This document shows positions 9,001 to 13,614 of a stretch of 13,614 nt of DNA, piece after piece. The first letter of the stretch is position 1; every line of letters starts with the position of its first letter. Source of the stretch: Phoronis ovalis (Eukaryota; Phoronida; Phoronidae); the NCBI GenBank assembly GCA_028565635.1, contig JAOXYB010037207.1, positions 1 to 13,614 on the forward strand, in the 5' to 3' direction. A program made the position numbers and the translations under genes. A model generated the notes under the pieces. That model had not been told where the DNA came from, did not search any database, and was given only the letters and a program-made list of their open reading frames with translations.

Positions 9001-10219
9001 AACGGGCCTCTGGGGTGTGCCAAGTATCTAAAAAAAGGAATACATATTATGCAGCTTTGTTCACAATTACAACTTATCTTGGTTGTCTCAAAAAACAAAA
9101 AAAATGTGCACATATTTTAAGAATTACATTTAATTGCGTAAAAACAATTTGCTTAAAAACAAGATTGGATTGTTTAGAACAATGGATGCTTCACAGCCGT
9201 ATACTTAATGCTGTTTGATAGGTGCATACATGTAACAAAACGGACTCACCATAGGGGATGATGATTTTGGTAGTATCGAGGGATGAATTGAAGACGCTGT
9301 AGAACCAGCCATCGGAACAGCGATCATCTGGACACCTGAAAATAAGTAGGGAAATATTTATAAGCAAATTTAAAGTTATTTTACAAAGTTAATGCTGATA
9401 AATTGTTTCTTAATACTACCTATTAAATGAAACTGAAACTGCAACACTCCTTTGAAACACTCCTTAGCTAATTATTATACACAAAAACAGCAGGGTAATA
9501 GTATACAGCCCTGCTAAGGATTTTTACATACAGTCTCAATAAATTTGTATTGGTTGACAGCTACTGAACCTACCAAGTGTGAAGTGTTACCTAAATATTG
9601 TATAACTACTTTTATATTTTGCAGCCTTGTACTTGTATTTATAGTTACAGCATTATTTGATACAGTTGTAACTGCAACAGGAAACTAAACATTTGCACAC
9701 AATGAATAGCCAGTCATGTTGAGGACTTAAAGGTTCTTATTCAAAGTCAGAGAGCATTTAATCACTATAATATAAACCCATACAGGTAGTTACAAGGATC
9801 AAATGTACTATAAATTGTATAATATATCCACATTGTGGATATATTATACAAAAAAGTACAGGTTTCATGACATATATCATGTATCTTTCACAAGGAAGTT
9901 ATCTTTTCGAGTTTAATGGTTTTATACATATTACAGGCTGATACTCCCAGGGTATCAATACACACCCTTTAAACATTTTTTGATAACATCTTACCATTTA
10001 TTCCTTAAATATCAAACCACAAATTAATATTTGTAAACACAGAACATTTTATCATCTTAAAAAGCACGACCTTTGGAAGCCTTAGCATATAAAAAATAAA
10101 GCTACACATAATGTTTTAGTACAGAAGCTAATATTTTTTATATAAACTGAAATGTCATGCTTACCTCTCCTTGGATGTGTAGTTGCTATAAGGTCACCAT
10201 TTGAATTGATTAAACCAGC
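5768..10219 (-). CDS. TFDP1: DP transcription factor, E2F dimerisation partner (9 exons, start codon not resolved)
   Basis: Nine - strand exons (10219-10165, 9335-9250, 9027-8870, 8589-8427, 8113-7970, 7557-7340, 6905-6739, 6502-6409, 6008-5768) join in frame into 441 residues and a TGA stop. All junctions are GT-AG. Counting from AGLI as 1: N-terminal segment with ILGTPQRP (48-55), basic [12 protein letters not shown] (101-112), winged-helix DNA-binding domain (about 112-188) with the RRRVYD motif (162-167), helical dimerisation segment (203-245), then the conserved [18 protein letters not shown] and [16 protein letters not shown] blocks, and a Ser/Glu-rich tail. DP proteins are known to pair with E2F factors in the nucleus and bind promoters of cell-cycle genes, under control of Rb-family proteins. 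The length is close to human DP2 (about 446) and DP1 (410). Vertebrate DP1 and DP2 look equally near, so the symbol stands for the family. Only the initiator exon is missing. Confidence 0.96.
6409..6502 (-). CDS. TFDP1: DP exon: small Ser/Ala/Gly-rich C-terminal exon
   Basis: This 94-base exon sits between the acceptor TTTTGCAG and the donor GTAAGC. Its phases match both neighbours. It encodes [20 protein letters not shown] and SAAGSAQTI. The first residues align with the MAQG segment after EPYVTE in human DP1, and the rest is the variable tail. Its length is not a multiple of 3, so skipping it would shift the frame of the last exon. Confidence 0.88.
6739..6905 (-). CDS. TFDP1: DP exon: end of dimerisation domain
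   Basis: The acceptor is TTGTTCCAG and the donor is GTAAAC. After one base completing Lys it encodes [39 protein letters not shown] and [33 protein letters not shown] and VPKALEPYV are DP signatures. Reading past the donor would give a frame that soon stops, so splicing here is needed. Confidence 0.97.
7340..7557 (-). CDS. TFDP1: DP exon: dimerisation helix and start of marked-box-like domain
   Basis: It starts at TTG (Leu) directly after the acceptor TTTTGTAG, so this is a codon inside the protein and not an initiator. It encodes [39 protein letters not shown], a short PSPN linker, then [20 protein letters not shown] and SND. The first half is the heptad-rich helix that pairs with E2F. The second half is the first strand pair of the beta-rich coiled-coil/marked-box region. 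Confidence 0.97.
7970..8113 (-). CDS. TFDP1: DP exon: recognition helix and wing
   Basis: Exactly 48 codons in phase 0-0, between the acceptor TTTGTAG and the donor GTGAGT. It encodes [40 protein letters not shown] and [14 protein letters not shown] is the RRxYD DNA-recognition motif common to E2F and DP. The block is almost identical to human DP1 and DP2. It is the strongest single piece of evidence for the gene. Confidence 0.98.
8427..8589 (-). CDS. TFDP1: DP exon: start of winged-helix DNA-binding domain
   Basis: It encodes [40 protein letters not shown] and [14 protein letters not shown]. The run [19 protein letters not shown] is nearly invariant in animal DP proteins and forms the first helices of the winged helix. 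The preceding Lys/Arg cluster may serve nuclear import. The loop after QEFSDPRN differs in length and sequence from the vertebrate proteins. Acceptor TTATTGTAG, donor GTAAAC. Confidence 0.97.
8674..8741. repeat. Nested inverted repeats in a DP intron
   Basis: The outer arms CCCTTAAT (8674-8681) and ATTAAGGG (8734-8741) and the inner arms ATGAGCAA (8699-8706) and TTGCTCAT (8714-8721) are each perfect. They could fold into a two-tier hairpin about 68 bases long. The intron (8590-8869) has no other visible feature. Confidence 0.5.
8870..9027 (-). CDS. TFDP1: DP exon: GTPQRP motif and approach to the DNA-binding domain
   Basis: The acceptor is a T run ending TAG and the donor is GTGACT. It encodes [20 protein letters not shown], a Gly/Pro/Met-rich stretch, and [15 protein letters not shown]. 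The IGTPQRP-like motif and the SPxTP element are shared with vertebrate DP1 and DP2. A basic cluster QRKR precedes the DNA-binding domain. The last two bases make Ser with the next exon. Confidence 0.93.
9250..9335 (-). CDS. TFDP1: DP exon: variable N-terminal region
   Basis: It lies between the acceptor TTTTCAG and the donor GTGAGT. Two bases complete Gly, then [20 protein letters not shown] and LPKSSSPM follow. This corresponds to the poorly conserved Val/Pro/Ser-rich stretch of vertebrate DP proteins (compare VSLVAVHPS and LLPK in human DP1). Splice phases fit both neighbours. Confidence 0.85.
9336..10164 (-). other. Largest DP intron, with palindromes
   Basis: An 829-base intron (donor GTAAGC, acceptor TTTTCAG) with no coding content. 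It holds a 57-bp palindrome at 9804-9860 and a 7-bp stem at 9489-9515 (AGCAGGG with CCCTGCT, 13-base loop). The other DP introns (222-434 bases) are plain AT-rich sequence apart from the nested repeat near 8700. Confidence 0.8.
9804..9860. repeat. 57-bp near-perfect palindrome
   Basis: TTGTATAATATATCCACA (9815-9832) and TGTGGATATATTATACAA (9834-9851) are exact 18-bp reverse complements around a single T. After a small asymmetric gap (5 and 3 bases) the arms extend by a further TGTACT (9804-9809) and AGTACA (9855-9860). With almost no spacer it could extrude as a cruciform or form a long RNA hairpin. It may be an inverted duplication or a miniature transposon. Confidence 0.75.
10165..10219 (-). 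CDS. TFDP1: DP exon with the AGLI N-terminal segment
   Basis: The acceptor has a long pyrimidine tract (TTTTTTTTCTTTTCAG) and the donor is GTAAGC. The 18 codons read [18 protein letters not shown] plus the first base of a Gly codon. This matches the segment directly after the initiator tetrapeptide in human DP1 (AGLIEANGEL). It contains no ATG and begins on a codon boundary, so the start codon must lie on an upstream exon that ends in phase 0. Confidence 0.85.
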
Positions 10220-10771
10220 CTGAAAAGAAAAAAAGAAAGCTGCTATCAATATACTAAACTGAGGTTTCCATCTTCTGAATAAAAAGTATAGCATTCTAGA
10301 CAAGAATGTCGGTCTATATAATACAGCTGTGTATATCTATTCACCTGCACTTTTTAAGAGTCAGTTATGGAGAACACTGACTTGACTAGGGCTTCCTTTA
10401 TTTCTTTACATCAAAAATGTTCCGAGACAGTCTTAGTATTAACTATTTTCAGACCTAATGGGAGTGTCATACATTACATGGATATCTCTGTAATGACCAG
10501 CATTCTAATCAGCATATGCTTGCATGCTCTTGCATACTTCACCACCCAATGACAAACATTCTCATTTCAATCACAGAAATAGAGTAGCACAGCTGTTCAT
10601 TCCAAAACAAGGAACACAACAACACCTATCAGATGTAGATAAAAGTAGATAGCCTTTTAACAAAGGCAAGGATTCTGCCTATGCCCTCTGGATGACAACT
10701 GAGCTTCATATGTGGATTTTTATCAAATTTTAAGAATTAGAATCGGAAAGAACATAAGAAAGAAAACTTAC

Positions 10772-10822
10772 ATACCCAACAGGATAGCTGCCTATAGTAG
10801 CAATTGGTCCCAAATATGCGTA
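10772..10822 (-). other. Possible 51-nt cassette exon
   Basis: The - strand frame reads YAYLGPIATIGSYPVGY in exactly 17 codons and ends at a strong GTAAGT donor. The phase matches the AGLI exon. The possible acceptor (TATTAAG) lacks a pyrimidine tract, and an in-frame TAA lies just upstream. The peptide resembles nothing I recognise. It could be part of a 5' non-coding exon or chance. Confidence 0.15.
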
Positions 10823-10948
10823 CTTAATACATTATCAAAACATGGTTACAAACCAAGGGGAGAGTCAAGCATATAGCTATAAGGTTATACACCACTAAAT
10901 AGTTCCTTTGATGGCATCAGCATAGCAGTGTGAGTAAACAGGCATTAC

Positions 10949-10951
10949 CAT
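10949..10951 (-). other. Candidate DP start codon at an exon end (M|AGLI)
   Basis: On the - strand ATG is followed at once by GTAATG, a usable donor in phase 0. Spliced to the AGLI exon it would give [11 protein letters not shown] small CpG-bearing patch (10978-11035) lies just upstream and could be 5' UTR or promoter. The initiation context (TTT before ATG) is poor. This is one of two weak candidates. Confidence 0.25.
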
Positions 10952-11599
10952 AAACAGGTTAAATTTGTTAAGAAATAACGGTTCTCGTTACTGTTTGTTG
11001 TGTACTTCGGTATTTCTCAATAGATGTCGCTGACAGCTTTTTCAACAATAGATTACAGCTTTTAAATTATGACTGAAATATTTTGCAATGGATTAGTATT
11101 GTATTCTGTGTAGTGAAGCTGTCATTACCTAGAGAAGACAGTAGTAAAAAATGTTGACAGATCAGAAACTTCAAAAATCTATGAAAATGGAGGTGTTATA
11201 TGAAAATATAGATAGTTTACACAAATCTCAATTAACGTTGGTACACGAATTAAGGGAAATATAAAATCTGGTAAAGGATGCTTTTAAAAATAAAGGAATA
11301 GTACAAACTGAAGTGATAGTAAAGTGTGAATTGGGATCGAATTAGGGTGCCAAACACCAAGTGAAAACAGTCGTACTTTGCAGCATTTCCCAAATCGACT
11401 TGTATGCACAACAGTTTGCACAGCATATAATTGCACAAAACAACATAGATCCACAATTGATCTATCAAAATTTTCGCTTTCACTGTGAGATACTAGCAGA
11501 AACATTGTTCAAAAATCATCTAACCAAATAAGGAGAAAATTGCAGCATTTATCTGTACATGAATCGATTAATTAATTAAAACAAATTCTACATTTATAA

Positions 11600-11632
11600 T
11601 TTCCACATCCGTGAAATTTGGTTTCCACATCC
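11600..11632. repeat. Short direct repeat, TTTCCACATCC twice
   Basis: Two 11-bp copies (11600-11610 and 11622-11632) lie 22 bp apart in otherwise featureless AT-rich DNA. This spacing is about two helical turns. Nothing more can be said. Confidence 0.4.
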
Positions 11633-11973
11633 ACTATCTTTACATTTACATCTGCGAATTAAAGACAGTGAATTAAAATAGCATCTCCAGTTAGTGAACA
11701 ACATTTGAAAGTAGTAAGTTAGGTACATTCATTCATAAAATTAAACAACATTCCTGACCACTCAATACCTACAACACCTGACCAATTTTAATAAAAGGAC
11801 TTGTTGCTCCTCCCCTTTGCTTTTGATAATAGTTTACAGCAGATGAAACTATAATCTGTACATCTGTCAACATAACAGACGAGGACAAAGAGTCTCTACA
11901 TTATCTATTGTCATACACAGTCATGGACTGTATTGTTATTCTAATGAATGACAGGTGTTTTGCAAAAATTTAC

Positions 11974-11985
11974 CTTCCTCTTCAT
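11974..11985 (-). other. Candidate DP initiator exon end (MKRK|AGLI)
   Basis: On the - strand ATG AAG AGG AAG is followed by the donor GTAAAT in phase 0. Spliced to the AGLI exon it would give MKRK-AGLI, the same spacing as MAKD-AGLI in human DP1. The context before the ATG (TAG) is not strong. No transcript evidence is available, so it stays a candidate. Confidence 0.25.
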
Positions 11986-12169
11986 CTACAATATATTGGA
12001 CCCTTGCTGTGGTAAACTTACAGGAATGCACTATGCCAAACTTCTTACTTGATCAAAAGTGATAATTCAGAAATAAAACAAGCATTTAAAAAATTCTGCT
12101 CAACAAGTACAAGTATTAATTGCTGCAAAAAATCATACTTTTTAAGGTGTTTATACAGCAGGCAAAAAT

Positions 12170-12262
12170 GGTCCTTGAAGCGATTTATTCGCTTGTAACA
12201 CATTAGAGACTGAAGCGCTTTATTATAGAGCGCTCTAAGTGGTAAGTGTGAATGGGCCTATA
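12170..12262. mobile_element. Possible end of a DNA transposon or MITE, subterminal repeats
   Basis: TGAAGCGATTTATT (12176-12189) and TGAAGCGCTTTATT (12211-12224) are 13/14 identical with a 35-bp period. Each is followed by an inverted partner (AAGCGA with TCGCTT, AGCGCT with AGCGCT), and AGAGCGCTCT (12227-12236) is a perfect palindrome. The stretch ends GTGTGAATGGGCCTATA. Read on the - strand, a GGCCCATTCACACT start followed by repeated AGCGC units looks like the terminus of a cut-and-paste element. No matching opposite end and no transposase were seen in the window. Confidence 0.4.
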
Positions 12263-13530
12263 GACTTTCATTTCAGCACATATGAAGGGGTTAAAGTATT
12301 AGTAGATAACAAACATCTCAATGCCTAGTTATCCTGGCAATTAAAGTGACTTGAACTTCTTTAATTATATTAGGTACAGAGCAGTCTACTGTCATTGGAA
12401 TCTTTACAATTTCACCAAATGAAGCGTTAACACCAATAAAACAAATTCAGACACAGATATAGGATTTCTTAAAGAAAAGCCCAACAATGCTTACAAAAAA
12501 TCTACATGACTCGTATTATGTTGAGAATTTCCCCAAACTATAGGTATTTCTCAGTGACTTATAATGCCTTTAACAATTCAATACATCGTTTATTACATCA
12601 ACTTTTAAGTACCGACTTGAGTTAGTATACAGAGGTATCATGCATTAGTTGTGTCCAACACAAAAATGCATTCAGAACCTTGATAATGGTGCTCGATTCA
12701 AACAAACTTCTTTATAAATGGATTATGTGCCTAGGTATTTATCACAAAATCATAAGAGGCAAATTGATAAGGAATGGTTCTACTAATCTGATAGTTTGTA
12801 AAAATAAACCAGTTTGTTTCCTGGCAGGCAATCATACCCAAAAGATAAATTTCTACATTTAGCTGAAAACAAATTCAGACTAAAATATACCACCATTTAT
12901 AAGCATTGTGCAAGGGTTGTCAAATGGATTTAAATTTTTTTGCCATCTAAAAATGTAGAACTTAATATGTATCTGAAAAATGTTTACTGAGTCCACTAAT
13001 AAAAGATGTAAGATATGTTTTCAAACTTGAATAGAGTTTACATAAATATTTCAAAATACTTGTACATTCTTTCTAGTTGTGTTAATGTACCTGCATGTGG
13101 CTTATAATTGAAGACTCAAAATTTGAACAGTGGTGAGATTATAACCACTTCACATGCTTCAGGAAGATTAGCCAGTAAAATAAACAACATGTAGAAACTT
13201 TTCTGTTTGAACACTTATGCTGTATTGCACCAGTGTACACATTATATGGCATCACCCTCCTTGCAACATTTATCTAAATGCAATTAAAACACTTTAGTCA
13301 ATCTCAAATTTTATATCCTGCATCCTCTAAATTACATGCATGACTCTACATTTTTAACAATGCTATCTCAATTAATGAGCACTTGCACAAAACAAGAGTA
13401 CATGCATGGCAAAGCATGTTAAAGGGAGGAATTAAGTTTATATATGGTAGTAGTTCAAATAATGCAAGAAAACATTGCAGTACCCCAGTATCCTTTGTAG
13501 CAGATAAATACAAATTGTGAATTCACATTA

Positions 13531-13614
13531 TACGTAGGAGCGATTACTTTATCCAAACAGGGAGATAGAACATTACGCGAAAATGCCGATATTTCGTTAA
13601 TACTTGACCGCGAT
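13531..13614. promoter_or_regulatory. CpG-rich patch with E2F-like motif at the right edge
   Basis: Eight CpG dinucleotides fall between 13533 and 13614, whereas the preceding kilobases have very few. On the - strand 13583-13576 reads TTTTCGCG, close to the E2F/DP consensus TTTSSCGC. This may be the start of a promoter or first exon, of the DP gene or of a neighbour to the right. The window edge prevents a decision. Confidence 0.35.

Larger units (their letters stand above)
10220..13614 (-). other. 5' region of the DP gene: no recognised coding exon
   Basis: About 3.4 kb upstream of the first recognisable DP exon. No translated stretch on either strand resembles a known protein. The few open frames of 60-77 codons (10082-10303 -, 10367-10552 +, 11250-11505 -, 12680-12862 +) lack motifs. 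The region should contain the DP initiator exon, 5' UTR exon(s) and intron, unless the promoter lies beyond the right edge. It holds candidate start exons, a possible transposon end near 12200 and a CpG-rich right end. Confidence 0.5.

Noticed and set aside
10321-10346. CAG|GTGAAT donor on the - strand as end of a DP coding exon
   Set aside because: An in-frame TAA lies three codons upstream of the donor and there is no ATG between. It could only be a non-coding exon.
10849-10871. MLDSPLG reading before a GTAACC donor as the DP start exon
   Set aside because: It ends in phase 2, while the AGLI exon needs phase 0.
11250-11505. Two overlapping - strand frames of 73-77 codons
   Set aside because: Overlapping frames with no motif, rich in Leu, Phe, Tyr and Cys, typical of AT-rich non-coding DNA.
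11974-12007. ARVQYIVDEEE reading on the - strand as a coding exon
   Set aside because: The peptide looks protein-like, but it ends in phase 1, which does not fit the AGLI exon. The acceptor is weak and no partner exon was found.
12680-12862. 60-codon + strand frame
   Set aside because: No similarity, no nearby splice or promoter signals, and length within chance.
1-13614. CRISPR array, tRNA, rRNA, bacterial operon or viral genes
   Set aside because: No regularly spaced repeats, no cloverleaf, no rRNA-like blocks and no viral or transposase protein motifs were seen. The gene structure is that of animal nuclear DNA.

Overview
The window is AT-rich animal nuclear DNA with GT-AG introns of about 200-830 bp and exons that translate into two conserved metazoan proteins. 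The phylum cannot be fixed from the sequence. The compact introns and the single vertebrate-like DP gene suggest an invertebrate. No bacterial, organellar or viral gene was seen.

Left part (1 to about 2975, + strand): the last four coding exons of a DNAJC3/p58IPK homologue. They encode the end of the TPR region, a complete J domain with its HPD motif, and the glycine/phenylalanine-rich C-terminus. The stop codon is at 2495-2497. A good poly(A) signal (2954-2959) with a GT-rich tract just downstream marks the 3' end. The N-terminal exons lie off the left edge.

Middle part (about 3000-10219, - strand): a nearly complete gene for DP, the E2F dimerisation partner (TFDP1/TFDP2 family). Nine coding exons, consistent in frame and phase, give 441 residues, from the conserved AGLI segment near the N-terminus to the stop at 5768-5770. 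All exons have consensus splice sites. Only the start codon, probably on a very short exon, is unresolved. About 2.7 kb between the two stop codons has no convincing coding content. It probably holds the long 3' UTR of the DP gene, with three possible poly(A) signals on the - strand.

Right part (10220-13614): no exon with recognisable homology. It is probably the 5' non-coding exon(s), introns and upstream DNA of the DP gene. It holds two weak candidates for the start-codon exon, one spliceable 51-nt open segment, a fragment that looks like the end of a DNA transposon (about 12170-12262), and a CpG-rich patch at the right edge with an E2F-like motif.

The genes lie tail to tail. One acts in ER proteostasis and the other in cell-cycle transcription, so no functional partnership is implied. 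Their human homologues are both on 13q, so the linkage may be old. No novel multi-gene system was found. The unexplained items are mainly inverted repeats and palindromes in introns and flanks, above all a 57-bp near-perfect palindrome in a DP intron and a 76-bp foldback at the left edge.
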